Shown: piece after piece, positions 11,605-21,887 of the stretch
Position numbering within the stretch: the first letter of the stretch is position 1
Layout of the letters: every line of letters begins with the position of its first letter
Source of the DNA: Paenibacillus sp. FJAT-26967
Lineage (GTDB): Bacteria; Bacillota; Bacilli; Paenibacillales; NBRC-103111
Length of the DNA: 64,000 nt
Direction of reading: 5' to 3'
NCBI RefSeq assembly: GCF_001541095.1
Contig: NZ_LMXH01000004.1
Span: 1-64,000, forward strand
Translations under genes and position numbers: made by a program
Notes under the pieces: generated by a model
What the model saw: only the letters and a program-made list of their open reading frames with translations
Databases searched by the model: none
What the model was told of the DNA's origin: nothing

Positions 11605-12360
11605 TTGATTCGTCGAACCTACAAATATACGCCACTTTTTTTGCTGCTGTTACTATTGACGGGTTGCGGAACGGCACCAGGCTCATACGCACCTTTAGAT
11701 CCGGCTACAGCAGGCTTCTTTACGAAGTATTTTGTCATCCCGTTGTCTGATCTTCTTGATTTCTTCGCAAAATCATTGGCTGATTCATATGGTCTGTCTA
11801 TTCTAATCGTGACCATTATCATCCGGGTCATTGTTCTGCCGCTGACGCTGAAGCAGTACCGCAGCTCCAAAGCGATGCAGGCGATCCAGCCCGAAATGAC
11901 CAAAATTCGCGAGAAATTTAAGGATAACCCTCAAAAGCAGCAGGAAGAAACCATGAAGCTTTTTCAGAAAAATGGCGTAAACCCGCTAGCAGGCTGTTTC
12001 CCAATCCTGGTTCAAATGCCGATTTTGCTGGCGTTGTATCAGGCAATCATCCGTAACCCGAATATTTTCAGTCACGAATTCCTATGGATGAAACTCGGCG
12101 TTCCGGATCCGTACTATATTCTACCGATCTTAGCAGCCATCACCACGTATCTGCAGCAGAAGATTATGGCTAAACAAAACCCGATGAACAAGCAAATGCA
12201 GACCATCATGATGATTTTCCCGGTAATGATCTTCGTCATGTCCATGAGTTTTGCATCTGCGTTACCTTTATACTGGGTTTACAGCAATATTTTCACCATC
12301 GTTCAGACCTACTTCTTGTACGGTCGGACTCCTAAAGAAAAAGGTGGACAGGCTGCATGA
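11605..12360 (+). CDS. yidC: Membrane protein insertase YidC (SpoIIIJ/OxaA type), lipoprotein
   Basis: A 251-residue YidC of the short Gram-positive type. An N-terminal signal peptide ends with lipobox LTGC (cysteine near residue 20). The five-helix insertase core follows: SILIVTIIIRVIVLPL carries the conserved arginine in the first core helix, then QMPILLALYQAI and the C-terminal helices. It inserts proteins from SecYEG or alone; SpoIIIJ is also needed for forespore development. TTG at 11605 follows GGGAGG; upstream extension to 11509 is not supported. Its stop overlaps the jag start by four bases. Confidence 0.96.
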   Translation: MIRRTYKYTPLFLLLLLLTGCGTAPGSYAPLDPATAGFFTKYFVIPLSDLLDFFAKSLADSYGLSILIVTIIIRVIVLPLTLKQYRSSKAMQAIQPEMTKIREKFKDNPQKQQEETMKLFQKNGVNPLAGCFPILVQMPILLALYQAIIRNPNIFSHEFLWMKLGVPDPYYILPILAAITTYLQQKIMAKQNPMNKQMQTIMMIFPVMIFVMSMSFASALPLYWVYSNIFTIVQTYFLYGRTPKEKGGQAA

Positions 12361-12974
12361 AAAAAGTGATTGCGACGGGGAAGACGATTGAGGATGCGGT
12401 TAAATCCGGTCTTGCGCAGCTTAATACGACGCAGGATCGGGTGCACGTCAACGTTCTGGAGCAGCCGTCTAAAGGTTTTCTTGGATTAATCGGCACAAAA
12501 GAAGCAAAGGTAGAACTTGAGAAGATCCCGGATCCAATTGAGGAAGCTGTCTTATTTCTTGAAGAGCTCTTTGATTCGATGGGCCTGGCTATCTCCATTG
12601 ACCAGAAGCAAACAAAAGATGCCCATATGTTTAACTTAAGCGGATCCGAACTCGGAATACTGATCGGTAAAAGAGGACAAACTTTGGACGCGCTTCAATA
12701 TTTGGTCAACATCGTCGCAAATCGGTATTCGAATGCGCATGTCCGTATTCTCCTGGATGCCGAGCAATTCCGCGAAAGACGGAAGCAGACACTCCAGGAA
12801 CTCGCGAACCGGCTTGCAGGACGCGTTACTCGTTCTAAGAAGGATCTGATCCTTGAACCCATGAACGCACAGGAACGCAAGATCATCCATTCCGAACTGC
12901 AATCTCATCCTTCTGTCAAAACTTACAGCAAGGGCGAGGAACCGAGTCGTAGAGTTGTAATTACGTTAAGATAA
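12357..12974 (+). CDS. jag: RNA-binding protein Jag/KhpB
   Basis: A 205-residue protein with a Jag-N domain (about 1-50, MKKVIATGKTIEDAVKSGL, and KGFLGLIG), a KH domain with the GxxG loop IGKRGQTLDALQYLVN near residue 103, and an R3H domain at the C-terminus (ERKIIHSELQSH ... EEPSRRVVI). KhpB acts with KhpA as an RNA chaperone; in Bacillus it is encoded with spoIIIJ/yidC. The ATGA overlap with yidC indicates coupling. Confidence 0.96.
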   Translation: MKKVIATGKTIEDAVKSGLAQLNTTQDRVHVNVLEQPSKGFLGLIGTKEAKVELEKIPDPIEEAVLFLEELFDSMGLAISIDQKQTKDAHMFNLSGSELGILIGKRGQTLDALQYLVNIVANRYSNAHVRILLDAEQFRERRKQTLQELANRLAGRVTRSKKDLILEPMNAQERKIIHSELQSHPSVKTYSKGEEPSRRVVITLR

Positions 12975-12980
12975 CTTGCT

Positions 12981-13019
12981 GCAATGACCCTGTAACTTCT
13001 AGGCGTCATTGCTTTTTTT
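12981..13019 (+). terminator. Terminator after jag
   Basis: Perfect 8-base stem GCAATGAC (12981-12988) / GTCATTGC (13005-13012) followed by seven T. It ends the rpmH-jag group. Confidence 0.85.
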
Positions 13020-13062
13020 CATACTATGAGCGGTTACCGCTCCGCTTACGGGGTGTTTATTG

Positions 13063-14439
13063 ATGATATCTGATACGATTGCCGCTATTGCCACTCCACT
13101 GGGAGAAGGAGGCGTAGCGATTGTGCGTGTTAGCGGGGATAAAGCTGTTGAGCAGGTTGAACTTGTATTTCGTTCTAAGACCAGGCTGACAGAAGCCCAG
13201 ACGCATACGATCCATTATGGACATATAATTAACCCGAACACAGGGGATAAAATAGAAGAGGTTCTGGTGAGCGTCATGCGTGCGCCACGTTCATTCACAA
13301 CCGAAGATGTGGTGGAAATCAACTGCCATGGCGGAATTGTCGCAGTTAAAAGAGTAATGGATCTCCTGCTGGAGCAGGAGATCCGTGTAGCGGAACCTGG
13401 TGAATTCACCAAGCGTGCCTTTCTGAATGGGCGGATAGATTTAACACAGGCAGAAGCTGTTATCGACCTGATCCGCTCCAAATCGGACAGAGCTTTTCAG
13501 ATGGCGCTCAAGCAAGTGGACGGCAGCTTATCCAAATCCATTGGAGATCTCCGATTTCAGCTTGTTGAGCTGATGGCGCACATTGAAGTAAATATTGATT
13601 ACCCGGAGCATGACGTTGAGGAAATGACGAATGCTTTTATTCGTGAGCGCTGCGTTAAGGTGAGCGCCTATATTGATGAACTGCTGAGAACGGCAGAGCA
13701 TGGGAAGATACTGCGTGAAGGTATTGTAACGGCTATTATCGGCAAGCCAAATGTCGGCAAGTCCTCCTTGCTTAACACGCTCGCGCAGGAAAATCGGGCG
13801 ATCGTCACCGATATTCCAGGGACGACGCGTGACGTTATTGAAGAATACGTCAATGTAGGGGGGATTCCGCTGAAGCTGCTGGACACAGCAGGTATCCGTG
13901 AGACATCGGATCTGGTCGAACAGATCGGCGTAGAGAGGTCTAAGACCGCTCTAAGTGAAGCGGACTTAATCCTGCTTGTACTGAACGGCAGCGAGCCGCT
14001 CGATCCGGAAGAGCTAGTCATGATTGAAGAGCTCAGACAGCGGCAAACGATTGTGATTTTGAATAAGACGGACTTGCCTAGTCAAATTGACAGAGAAGGG
14101 ATAGCCAGCCAATTTCCGCCTGGACGCGTCGTGTCGTTGTCTTTGTTAGAGGGCAGCGGATTAGCCGACTTGGAGAAGGCAATTGCTTCGATCTTTTTTG
14201 AAGGAAAGCTGGAATCTACGGATTTAACTTATGTCAGCAATGTCCGCCATATCGGTCTGCTCAAACAGGCTAGAGGTTCACTCCGTGAGGCTATGGAAGC
14301 TAATGAGGCATATGTACCGATTGACATGATACAGATTGATATCCGGGCCGCGTGGGAGCATCTCGGCGAAATAATAGGGGATTCGGTTGCTGAATCGTTG
14401 ATCGATCAGATTTTCTCTCAGTTTTGTCTTGGGAAATAA
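13063..14439 (+). CDS. mnmE: tRNA modification GTPase MnmE
   Basis: A 458-residue protein which, with MnmG, installs the carboxymethylaminomethyl group on wobble U34. The N-terminal formyl-THF binding domain starts [17 protein letters not shown]. The inserted G domain has G1 [10 protein letters not shown]3 DTAGIR and G4 NKTD. The C-terminus is FCLGK, matching the C-[IL]-G-K motif with the catalytic cysteine. TTG at 13060 directly precedes ATG 13063; the ATG has better spacing from GGGGTG. It precedes mnmG by 31 bases. Confidence 0.97.
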   Translation: MISDTIAAIATPLGEGGVAIVRVSGDKAVEQVELVFRSKTRLTEAQTHTIHYGHIINPNTGDKIEEVLVSVMRAPRSFTTEDVVEINCHGGIVAVKRVMDLLLEQEIRVAEPGEFTKRAFLNGRIDLTQAEAVIDLIRSKSDRAFQMALKQVDGSLSKSIGDLRFQLVELMAHIEVNIDYPEHDVEEMTNAFIRERCVKVSAYIDELLRTAEHGKILREGIVTAIIGKPNVGKSSLLNTLAQENRAIVTDIPGTTRDVIEEYVNVGGIPLKLLDTAGIRETSDLVEQIGVERSKTALSEADLILLVLNGSEPLDPEELVMIEELRQRQTIVILNKTDLPSQIDREGIASQFPPGRVVSLSLLEGSGLADLEKAIASIFFEGKLESTDLTYVSNVRHIGLLKQARGSLREAMEANEAYVPIDMIQIDIRAAWEHLGEIIGDSVAESLIDQIFSQFCLGK

Positions 14440-14470
14440 CAGATGTAATGAAGGCGAGGAGGATGTACAA

Positions 14471-16360
14471 ATGAGCTATACAGCTGGTAATTACGAGGTG
14501 ATTGTTATTGGGGCTGGTCATGCCGGTGTCGAAGCCGCTCTTGCAGCAGCCCGGATGGGTTGTGAGACGCTGCTGCTGACGATTAACCTTGATATGGTGG
14601 CATTCATGCCTTGTAACCCTTCGATTGGCGGACCTGCCAAAGGTCACGTGGTTAGGGAGATTGATGCATTAGGCGGAGAAATGGGCCGTAATATAGACAA
14701 AACCTATATCCAAATGAGAATGCTCAATACGGGCAAAGGCCCGGCCGTTCATGCTCTGCGTGCACAGGCGGACAAATTCCTGTACCAACATATGATGAAG
14801 GAAACGATTGAGAAAACGCCAAAACTGACGTTGCGTCAGGGTATGGTAGAAGAGCTTATCGTGGAGGACGGAGTTTGCAAAGGGGTTGTAACCAAGTCTG
14901 GAGCGATCTATAACGGTCAGGCTATTGTGTTAACTACGGGAACGTATCTGCGCGGCAAGGTTATTATGGGCGAGCTGATGTATGAAAGCGGCCCGAATAA
15001 CCAGCAGCCATCCATCCGTTTGTCGGAATCGTTAAGAAGTCTTGGTTTGGATCTGGTTCGTTTCAAAACGGGAACGCCTCCGCGTGTCCATAAAGATTCC
15101 ATTGATTTCTCCAAAACAGAAATTCAGCCAGGTGATGAGAATCCGAGATTTTTCTCCTTCGAAACGAAGGAAAGCTTGCGTGAGCAGCTGCCGTGCTGGT
15201 TAACTTATACCTCGGCCGATACGCATCAGATTATTAGTGATAATCTGCACCGGGCACCTATGTTCTCGGGTGCTATTGAAGGTACCGGACCGCGTTACTG
15301 CCCGTCGATTGAAGATAAAATCGTACGCTTCGCGGATAAGCCGAAGCACCAGATTTTCTTGGAGCCGGAGGGTCAGAATACATCCGAATACTATGTTCAA
15401 GGATTGTCCACCAGTATGCCGGAAGATGTACAGCTTCAAATTCTGCGCTCGATTACGGGCCTGGAAAAAGTGGAAATGATGCGTACCGGTTACGCCATTG
15501 AGTATGATGCAGTCACACCTACACAGCTCAAGCCTACACTTGAAACTAAGCTGGTCGAGGGTTTGTTTACAGCCGGCCAGATTAACGGGACTTCCGGATA
15601 CGAAGAAGCGGCGGGTCAAGGCATCATGGCGGGTATTAATGCCGCTTGCAAGGTGCAGGGCAAAGAAGAGGTTATTCTGGATCGTTCGGAAGGATACATC
15701 GGAGTTCTAATTGATGACCTTGTTACAAAAGGAACACCGGAACCTTACCGTTTGCTAACTTCCCGCGCGGAGTACCGCTTGCTTCTCCGTCACGATAACG
15801 CGGACCTTCGCTTAACTCCAATCGGGTACAAAGTGGGACTGATTACGGAGGAACGGCACCAGCGTTTCCTTGAGAAGAAGGAGCAGATCGAGCAGGAGCT
15901 TAAGCGTCTTAAGACAACGAAGGTGCGCCCTGAACCGGAGATTCAAGCCATTCTTGAAGAAGCGGGTTCCGTACTTCTGAACAATGCAGTGGATCTGCTT
16001 ACTCTTATGAAGCGTCCGGAGATTTCTTATGCTCATATTGAGCGTATGTCACCTTCATCCGTTGAGCTCCCTGAAGAGGTTAAAGAGCAGGCGGAGATTC
16101 AGGTGAAGTATTCCGGTTATATAGAAAAACAACTCCTCCAAGTTCAAAAGCTTAAAAAGATGGAGAAAAAGAAGATTCCTGACGATATTATCTATGAGGA
16201 AGTTCATGGAATTGCAACGGAAGCCAAGCAGAAGCTTGCTAAGATTCGTCCTGTATCCATTGGACAAGCTACACGTATATCAGGGGTTACACCTGCGGAT
16301 ATATCCATCCTGTTAGTGTACTTGGAGCACTACAACCAAGTGACTGCTTCAAGAGCATAG
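14471..16360 (+). CDS. mnmG: tRNA uridine-5-carboxymethylaminomethyl modification enzyme MnmG
   Basis: A 629-residue FAD enzyme (GidA), partner of MnmE. The N-terminal dinucleotide-binding motif is [19 protein letters not shown]. Further conserved blocks are [19 protein letters not shown] and [12 protein letters not shown]. The helical C-terminal domain binds MnmE and tRNA. The frame is open from 14429, but ATG at 14471 follows GAGGAGGATG and gives the family's N-terminus. It ends 16 bases before rsmG. Confidence 0.97.
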   Translation: MSYTAGNYEVIVIGAGHAGVEAALAAARMGCETLLLTINLDMVAFMPCNPSIGGPAKGHVVREIDALGGEMGRNIDKTYIQMRMLNTGKGPAVHALRAQADKFLYQHMMKETIEKTPKLTLRQGMVEELIVEDGVCKGVVTKSGAIYNGQAIVLTTGTYLRGKVIMGELMYESGPNNQQPSIRLSESLRSLGLDLVRFKTGTPPRVHKDSIDFSKTEIQPGDENPRFFSFETKESLREQLPCWLTYTSADTHQIISDNLHRAPMFSGAIEGTGPRYCPSIEDKIVRFADKPKHQIFLEPEGQNTSEYYVQGLSTSMPEDVQLQILRSITGLEKVEMMRTGYAIEYDAVTPTQLKPTLETKLVEGLFTAGQINGTSGYEEAAGQGIMAGINAACKVQGKEEVILDRSEGYIGVLIDDLVTKGTPEPYRLLTSRAEYRLLLRHDNADLRLTPIGYKVGLITEERHQRFLEKKEQIEQELKRLKTTKVRPEPEIQAILEEAGSVLLNNAVDLLTLMKRPEISYAHIERMSPSSVELPEEVKEQAEIQVKYSGYIEKQLLQVQKLKKMEKKKIPDDIIYEEVHGIATEAKQKLAKIRPVSIGQATRISGVTPADISILLVYLEHYNQVTASRA

Positions 16361-16376
16361 AAAGGACCTCGACTCT

Positions 16377-17102
16377 ATGGATACTATTCAACAACAGTTT
16401 CAAGAACAACTTCAGCAGCGTGGGATCACGTTATCGGAAGTGCAGCTTAGTCAATTTGAGACCTATTATCAGCTGCTTGTGGAATGGAACGAGAAGATTA
16501 ATCTAACGGCCATTACGGAACGTGATCAAGTCTATTTGAAGCATTTCTATGATTCACTTACGCTAGCTTTTCATGTGGATATGGGAAGTACCGGCAACAT
16601 GGCTGATATTGGTTCTGGCGCTGGCTTCCCGAGCATCCCGCTAAAAATAGCGTTTCCTCATATACAGGTTACAATTGTAGATTCGTTAAATAAGCGCATC
16701 CTCTTTTTAAACGAACTGGTGCAAAAGCTGGAACTGGATGGAGTGAAATGTGTACATGCCCGGGCGGAAGATGCAGCCCGCAAGCTGGAACATAGGGATC
16801 AGTATGATCTTGTTACAGCGCGCGCAGTAGCTCGTCTCAGTGTACTTAACGAATTGTGCTTGCCTTTTGTCAAAGTAGGGGGCTTGTTCGTTGCTATGAA
16901 AGCAGCGGATGCAGAGGATGAATTAAAAGAAGCACAATACAGCATCCAGTCGCTCAAAGGAAAGCTTAAGCAGGTTGATCGTATGGAACTTCCAATTGAA
17001 AAGTCCATACGTCATTTCATACAAATTAGCAAAGCAGCTGCCACTCCAGCTAAATTCCCTCGTAAAGCAGGGCTGCCTTTGAAGCAACCGCTGGTTCGCT
17101 AG
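16377..17102 (+). CDS. rsmG: 16S rRNA (guanine527-N7)-methyltransferase RsmG
   Basis: A 241-residue SAM-dependent methyltransferase (GidB) acting on G527 of 16S rRNA; loss gives low-level streptomycin resistance. The SAM motif I is DIGSGAGFPSIPLKI near residue 80; VTARAVARL is the later conserved block. The position after mnmG is canonical. A parS-like site begins two bases after the stop. Confidence 0.96.
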   Translation: MDTIQQQFQEQLQQRGITLSEVQLSQFETYYQLLVEWNEKINLTAITERDQVYLKHFYDSLTLAFHVDMGSTGNMADIGSGAGFPSIPLKIAFPHIQVTIVDSLNKRILFLNELVQKLELDGVKCVHARAEDAARKLEHRDQYDLVTARAVARLSVLNELCLPFVKVGGLFVAMKAADAEDELKEAQYSIQSLKGKLKQVDRMELPIEKSIRHFIQISKAAATPAKFPRKAGLPLKQPLVR

Positions 17103-17103
17103 A

Positions 17104-17119
17104 TGTTTCACGTGAAACA
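17104..17119. promoter_or_regulatory. parS: parS site 1 (ParB/Spo0J binding)
   Basis: TGTTTCACGTGAAACA is a perfect 16-base palindrome and matches the Firmicutes parS consensus TGTTNCACGTGAAACA. It lies between rsmG and noc, near oriC, where ParB nucleates and loads SMC. Confidence 0.9.
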
Positions 17120-17364
17120 CTACCAGAAGTAAATTCTTTTTATGGGGCTTCTTCCTGGCAGGAAAAATGAGGATGCTGCCGAATATGTACTATAGCAGAA
17201 TATTACATGATTTCTCTATGAAGTAAGTATTGAGTGATTAGTACAGGGGAGTATGCGACCCTTCTTTAATTCTTGGTTTCCATATAAAAGGAATGGGTGA
17301 ATGCCGCAGCTTTGCGTTGCCCTTCCTCCAAAATAACGGGGAAGAGTTGGGTGGTATCATATTC

Positions 17365-18189
17365 ATGAAAGAGCAGCTGTCAAAGCTTTTTGGTTTTACG
17401 GATCGAAGCAATATGGATGAAGTAAAGAACATACCTGTTCAAAATATCAATCCGAGTCCGTATCAGCCAAGAACGATTTTTGATGACGATCGAATTGATG
17501 AACTTTGCCAAACGATTCGTACGCATGGTGTTATTCAACCTATCGTTGTTCGTGTTCGTAACAATGCTTTTGAATTAATCGCGGGTGAGCGCCGTTTAAG
17601 AGCCGTTAAGAAGCTTGGACTTGACACGATTCCGGCGATTGTTCGTGAATTTAATGATTCCCAGGCCGCATCCATTGCTCTGATTGAGAATTTGCAGCGC
17701 GAGGGGCTTACCGCTATTGAAGAAGCGGCTGCTTATCAGCAGCTTATTGAGATGCACGACCTTACACAGGAAAGTTTGGCACAGCGACTTGGTAAAAGCC
17801 AATCTACCATTGCTAATAAAATTAGACTGCTTAACTTAAGCGAACCTGTGAAAATAGCATTGATTGAACGTAAAATAACAGAGCGTCATGCACGGGCTCT
17901 GCTTTCTTTGGATCAAGAAGAGCTTCAATTAAAGATACTTGAAGAAATCATGGTCAAAGAGATGAATGTGAAACAGACGGAAACCCGGATTCAATTTCTT
18001 AAAGAAGCTACTAATATCAAGAAGAGCAAGAGAGTATCTTTCTCCAAAGATGTGAGATTAGCACTGAATACAATCCGCCAGTCCGTTGAAATGGTTGCAA
18101 GTTCAGGCTTGAATATTAATACAGCTGAACAGGATCATGAAGATCATTATGAAATCATAATTAAAATACCTAAGCAAGCTGCAAAATAG
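17365..18189 (+). CDS. noc: Nucleoid occlusion protein Noc
   Basis: A 274-residue ParB-like CTP-dependent DNA clamp. The N-terminus [11 protein letters not shown] is the amphipathic membrane-binding helix typical of Noc. The CTP-binding motifs are [10 protein letters not shown] and AGERRLRA, followed by [18 protein letters not shown] and a helix-turn-helix, [20 protein letters not shown]. Noc blocks Z-ring assembly over the nucleoid; its DNA sites differ from parS. The frame is open from 17293 but ATG 17365 starts the conserved helix. Separation from parA by 263 bases with a terminator-like repeat suggests its own transcript. Confidence 0.94.
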   Translation: MKEQLSKLFGFTDRSNMDEVKNIPVQNINPSPYQPRTIFDDDRIDELCQTIRTHGVIQPIVVRVRNNAFELIAGERRLRAVKKLGLDTIPAIVREFNDSQAASIALIENLQREGLTAIEEAAAYQQLIEMHDLTQESLAQRLGKSQSTIANKIRLLNLSEPVKIALIERKITERHARALLSLDQEELQLKILEEIMVKEMNVKQTETRIQFLKEATNIKKSKRVSFSKDVRLALNTIRQSVEMVASSGLNINTAEQDHEDHYEIIIKIPKQAAK

Positions 18190-18224
18190 CCAACAAGTAT
18201 AATCCTCTAATTAGTACGAATGTC

Positions 18225-18272
18225 GAGCCTCTGCGGAGATTAGACGTTCCGACTGGTTGGAGGTTTTTTTAT
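18225..18272 (+). terminator. Probable terminator after noc
   Basis: Imperfect hairpin between CCTCTGCGGA and TCCG...TTGGAGG, followed by seven T. Confidence 0.45.
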
Positions 18273-18452
18273 TAAGAAGCGCCTAAACCTAGCAATTCAG
18301 TGATCGAAATGACTAATCTATGGCATTCTGCCAAGTTTCATCAAATTGATGACACAATCTTGCATTTTTATTAGAATTCGTTCTCCTTCTTATGGTAATA
18401 TAGTAGTACTCTCTTTTTTTAACTAATGGAGGGGTCCAAGGTAGTGGGGTGA

Positions 18453-19232
18453 ATGATTTTGTCCAAGACAATTGCAATTACAAATCAAAAAGGCGGCGTT
18501 GGGAAGACGACGACATCAGTTAATTTGGGTGCGTGTCTGGCTTCGCTCGGCAAAAAAGTACTGTTGGTGGACATCGACCCTCAAGGTAATACAACGAGCG
18601 GAATTGGCGTCAATAAAGCAGATGTAGAAAACTGCATTTACGACGTATTAATTAACGATATTCATCCAAAAGACGCCACTGTTGAAACCAAAATACCGAA
18701 TTTAAGCATTATTCCTGCAACGATTCAATTGGCCGGGGCGGAAATTGAATTGGTACCTACCATTTCACGTGAAGTCCGGCTGAAAAAATCACTTCAGTTA
18801 GTTGAGCACTTGTATGATTATATTCTAATTGATTGTCCACCTTCACTAGGTATTCTCACAATCAATTCGTTGACAGCTTCTGATTCTGTTATTATCCCGA
18901 TTCAGTGTGAATATTACGCGTTAGAAGGATTAAGTCAGCTTTTAAATACCGTTCGACTCGTGCAAAAGCATTTAAATACTTCGCTGCAAATTGAAGGCGT
19001 TTTACTTACAATGTTCGATGCGCGTACAAATCTAGGTATACAAGTTATTGAAGAAGTGAAGAAATATTTTCAGCAAAAAGTGTATCAGACGATTATCCCT
19101 CGGAATGTGCGTCTTAGTGAGGCACCAAGCCATGGGCAGTCGATCATTACGTATGACCCGCGATCCAAAGGTGCGGAAGTATACTTAGAGCTTGCAAAGG
19201 AAGTGATTAGTCTTGAGCAAACGACTAGGTAA
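18453..19232 (+). CDS. parA: Chromosome partitioning ATPase ParA (Soj)
   Basis: A 259-residue Walker-type ATPase. The deviant Walker A is KGGVGKTTT near residue 14; Walker A' is VLLVDIDPQGN and Walker B YILIDCPPSLG. ParA binds DNA as an ATP dimer and, in B. subtilis, also controls DnaA activity. ATG 18453 follows GGGGTG; TTG 18459 is an alternative. It overlaps parB by 20 bases. Confidence 0.96.
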   Translation: MILSKTIAITNQKGGVGKTTTSVNLGACLASLGKKVLLVDIDPQGNTTSGIGVNKADVENCIYDVLINDIHPKDATVETKIPNLSIIPATIQLAGAEIELVPTISREVRLKKSLQLVEHLYDYILIDCPPSLGILTINSLTASDSVIIPIQCEYYALEGLSQLLNTVRLVQKHLNTSLQIEGVLLTMFDARTNLGIQVIEEVKKYFQQKVYQTIIPRNVRLSEAPSHGQSIITYDPRSKGAEVYLELAKEVISLEQTTR

Positions 19233-20079
19233 AGGGCTTGGAGCGCTGATTCCCGAACTCGAAATCGGTGAAGAAGATAAGGTTATTGAGATACCTTTGA
19301 ATCAATTAAGGCCGAATCCCTATCAGCCTCGTAAACATTTTAATGAAGATAGTATCCAGGAATTGGCATCGTCTATTAAAGAACACGGTGTTATTCAACC
19401 TATTATTGTTCGCACAGTTCTAAAGGGCTACGAAATCATTGCAGGTGAACGCCGTTACCGGGCTTCACAAGTTAGCGGCATGACCACCATTCCAGCAGTC
19501 GTTAAAAAACTATCTGATCAGCAGGTTATGGAAATCGCGCTCATTGAAAACGTCCAGCGCGAAGACCTGAATGCGATGGAAGTCGCGGTAGCTTACCAAT
19601 CTATTATTGATCAATTTTCTCTTACTCAAGAGGAGCTTTCTGTCAAGGTAGGGAAGAGCCGCTCACATATCGCGAATTTTCTTAGATTACTTCATCTGCC
19701 CGAGTCCATCAAACAGCATGTTTCACGTGGAACATTATCTATGGGACATGCGAGAGCCATTGTGGGTGTGAAGGATGATAAAGTCAAAAAGGAATTGACT
19801 GAAGCATGTATGAATGGCCAGTGGAGTGTTAGGCAGTTAGAAGAAGAAATTAAACGACGTGAAGAGCTGGGATCCGGTACGGAAGACAAGGAAAAGCAAA
19901 AGGCAAAAGATAAGAAGAAGGACCCGTACATTCATCAGTTTGAAGAACAGCTGCAAGATCATTACAGAACTACCGTAAAAATTAAACATCAAAATTACAA
20001 AGGTAAAATTGAATTGATGTATTATTCCAAAGACGATTTGGAACGGTTACTGGAAATGCTGCAGGGTCAAAGTTCTTAA
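19213..20079 (+). CDS. parB: Chromosome partitioning protein ParB (Spo0J)
   Basis: A 288-residue ParB. N-terminal box LGKGLGALIP binds ParA and stimulates its ATPase. The CTP pocket is HGVIQPIIVR with AGERRYRAS; the helix-turn-helix SVKVGKSRSHIANFLRL binds parS. The C-terminal dimerisation domain ends RLLEMLQG. Starts at TTG 19213 inside parA, a typical coupled overlap. A parS site lies inside the gene, as in B. subtilis spo0J. Confidence 0.96.
   Translation: MSKRLGKGLGALIPELEIGEEDKVIEIPLNQLRPNPYQPRKHFNEDSIQELASSIKEHGVIQPIIVRTVLKGYEIIAGERRYRASQVSGMTTIPAVVKKLSDQQVMEIALIENVQREDLNAMEVAVAYQSIIDQFSLTQEELSVKVGKSRSHIANFLRLLHLPESIKQHVSRGTLSMGHARAIVGVKDDKVKKELTEACMNGQWSVRQLEEEIKRREELGSGTEDKEKQKAKDKKKDPYIHQFEEQLQDHYRTTVKIKHQNYKGKIELMYYSKDDLERLLEMLQGQSS
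19719..19734. promoter_or_regulatory. parS: parS site 2, inside parB
   Basis: TGTTTCACGTGGAACA matches the parS palindrome with one asymmetric base. It sits in codons for HVSRGT of parB, the same place as the best-known B. subtilis parS. Confidence 0.9.
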
Positions 20080-20097
20080 TGTAATCATGAATATCCC

Positions 20098-20152
20098 ATA
20101 GCATACGAATCCTGGTCTTGCTCTAGTTAGTGAGCTTAGGATGGTATGCTAT
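20098..20152 (+). terminator. Hairpin after parB
   Basis: ATAGCATAC (20098-20106) pairs perfectly with GTATGCTAT (20144-20152), with inner pairing ATCCT/AGGAT and GCTC/GAGC. Only CTTT follows, so termination is probable but not certain. Confidence 0.5.
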
Positions 20153-20173
20153 CTTTGTGAGGAGGATACAGCG

Positions 20174-21337
20174 ATGACGAAGCCCGTCCTTTATTTTGAT
20201 AATGCTGCATCCTCTTGGCCGAAACCTCCTGAGGTTGGGGAAGCTATGCTCCGCAGTATTCATGAACATGCTGCTAATCCCGGTAGAGGCAGTCACAGGA
20301 TGGCAGTGCAGGCTAGCCGGGTTATTTTTGAAACGCGTAAGCAGGCTGCCAAGCTATTTGGAATCAAAAATCCGAACGATATCGCTTTTAGCTCCAGTAC
20401 AACCGAAGCACTTAATCTGGCGATTAAGGGACTGGTAAAAGAGGGAGAGCATGTTATTTGTACCGGAGTCGAACACAATTCGGTTCGGCGTCCTTTGGAA
20501 TTTCTGAGACGGACGCAACATGTTCAGTTAACCTATTTGGAAACGGACCAATTCGGAAGGGTTAACATAGACCAGTTGAAAGATTCTATCCGTAAGGAAA
20601 CGGCTCTGGTGGTCGTCAACCATAGTTCCAACCTGCTAGGAAGTATACTGCCGCTAGAAGATATAGGACAGCTGTGCAGAGAGCATAGAGTTCCCCTGCT
20701 TGTAGACGCTGCACAATCGGCTGGGACGGTTCCAATTCACGTAGAGCGGTTTGGCATTGATCTGCTGGCTTTCCCGGGCCACAAGGGGCTCCTGGGGCCT
20801 CAAGGAACCGGTGGGTTGTATATCCATCCGCGTATTGAACTGGAACCATATCTGCATGGGGGAACAGGAAGCCAGTCGGAAGCGATAGACCAGCCTACAG
20901 TCAGACCCGATCGCTATGAAGCGGGAACTCCGAACACACCTGGTCTGGCAGGTCTGAATGAGGGATTGAAATTTGTTCTAAAAACAGGCGTGGAGAATAT
21001 CCATGCTAAGGAGTGGAAACAGACACAGCGAATTATGGAGGGTCTGGAGAGCATCCATGGTATTCGTCTGCTTGGACCTGCTTTTGGGAAGGAACGTACG
21101 GGGATTGTTTCGTTCGTACTAGCCGATATGGATGCTTCTGAAATTGCATTTATTCTAGATCAGCATTATGGGATAGCGGTAAGAGCCGGGTATCATTGTA
21201 CTCCGCTTGCGCATGAGACAGCTGGCACTGCACAGACCGGTGCAGTTCGTACGAGTCTGGGTTATTACACAAGTGATGATGAAGTGGATGCTTTAATAGA
21301 AGCAGTAGCGGAAATCGCCGAATCGGCGATATTATAG
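20174..21337 (+). CDS. Cysteine desulfurase family aminotransferase (class V)
   Basis: A 387-residue PLP enzyme of the class V group. YFDNAASSWPKPPEV is the family N-terminus; the PLP lysine is in AFPGHKGLLGPQGTG, and the catalytic-loop cysteine is in RAGYHCTPLAHE. The family mobilises sulfur from cysteine (or selenium from selenocysteine); the stand-alone paralogue is not linked to isc/suf genes here. The DUF3343 gene downstream is of a type often found near selenium or sulfur metabolism genes, which is suggestive only. ATG 20174 follows GAGGAGG; the frame extends to 20141 without support. Confidence 0.9.
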   Translation: MTKPVLYFDNAASSWPKPPEVGEAMLRSIHEHAANPGRGSHRMAVQASRVIFETRKQAAKLFGIKNPNDIAFSSSTTEALNLAIKGLVKEGEHVICTGVEHNSVRRPLEFLRRTQHVQLTYLETDQFGRVNIDQLKDSIRKETALVVVNHSSNLLGSILPLEDIGQLCREHRVPLLVDAAQSAGTVPIHVERFGIDLLAFPGHKGLLGPQGTGGLYIHPRIELEPYLHGGTGSQSEAIDQPTVRPDRYEAGTPNTPGLAGLNEGLKFVLKTGVENIHAKEWKQTQRIMEGLESIHGIRLLGPAFGKERTGIVSFVLADMDASEIAFILDQHYGIAVRAGYHCTPLAHETAGTAQTGAVRTSLGYYTSDDEVDALIEAVAEIAESAIL

Positions 21338-21392
21338 GAATAAGCGGATAGGGAATCAGGCGACAAGATAGCAGAGGGGAAGAAGAAAGAAC

Positions 21393-21887
21393 ATGGCTGA
21401 GAACAACATCGGACTGCCGGTTGAACCGATTTTATCGGTTCTTTGCTTGCTTGTTTTGCTATTATTTATAGGATTGCTTGTCTTGTGGATCAAGCTGGGA
21501 AAGCTGCGCAAACAATATAAGAAGTTGATGAATGGTGCCGGCGATGTTAACGTTGAGCAGCTTCTAGTGAATATGCAGCATCAATTGGATGAGCAGCATG
21601 TTTTGCAGGGCGATATGTCTGAGAGACTCAGTAACGTGAGCCAATCCATCAAACGGATGAAATCCAAAGTCGGCATTCACCGCTATAATGCATTCTCTGA
21701 TATGGGAAGCCAACTAAGCTTTACAGTAGCCATTCTAGATGAATACGAGGATGGCATTCTTATTACAGGCATTCACAGCAGACAAGACACGTATATTTAC
21801 GCCAAACCGGTTGAAAAAGGAGATTCTCCCTACTCACTTTCGCCCGAGGAGAAGGAAGCCATTACTCTGACATTAGGGCAGAAGTAG
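21393..21887 (+). CDS. DUF4446 family membrane protein
   Basis: A 164-residue protein with one N-terminal membrane segment (about 14-34, rich in Leu), then a coiled region and a C-terminal domain with TVAILDEYEDGILITGIHSR, the conserved part of DUF4446. Function unknown. It follows the cysteine desulfurase gene and its last 26 bases overlap convergently with yyaC. Confidence 0.85.
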   Translation: MAENNIGLPVEPILSVLCLLVLLLFIGLLVLWIKLGKLRKQYKKLMNGAGDVNVEQLLVNMQHQLDEQHVLQGDMSERLSNVSQSIKRMKSKVGIHRYNAFSDMGSQLSFTVAILDEYEDGILITGIHSRQDTYIYAKPVEKGDSPYSLSPEEKEAITLTLGQK

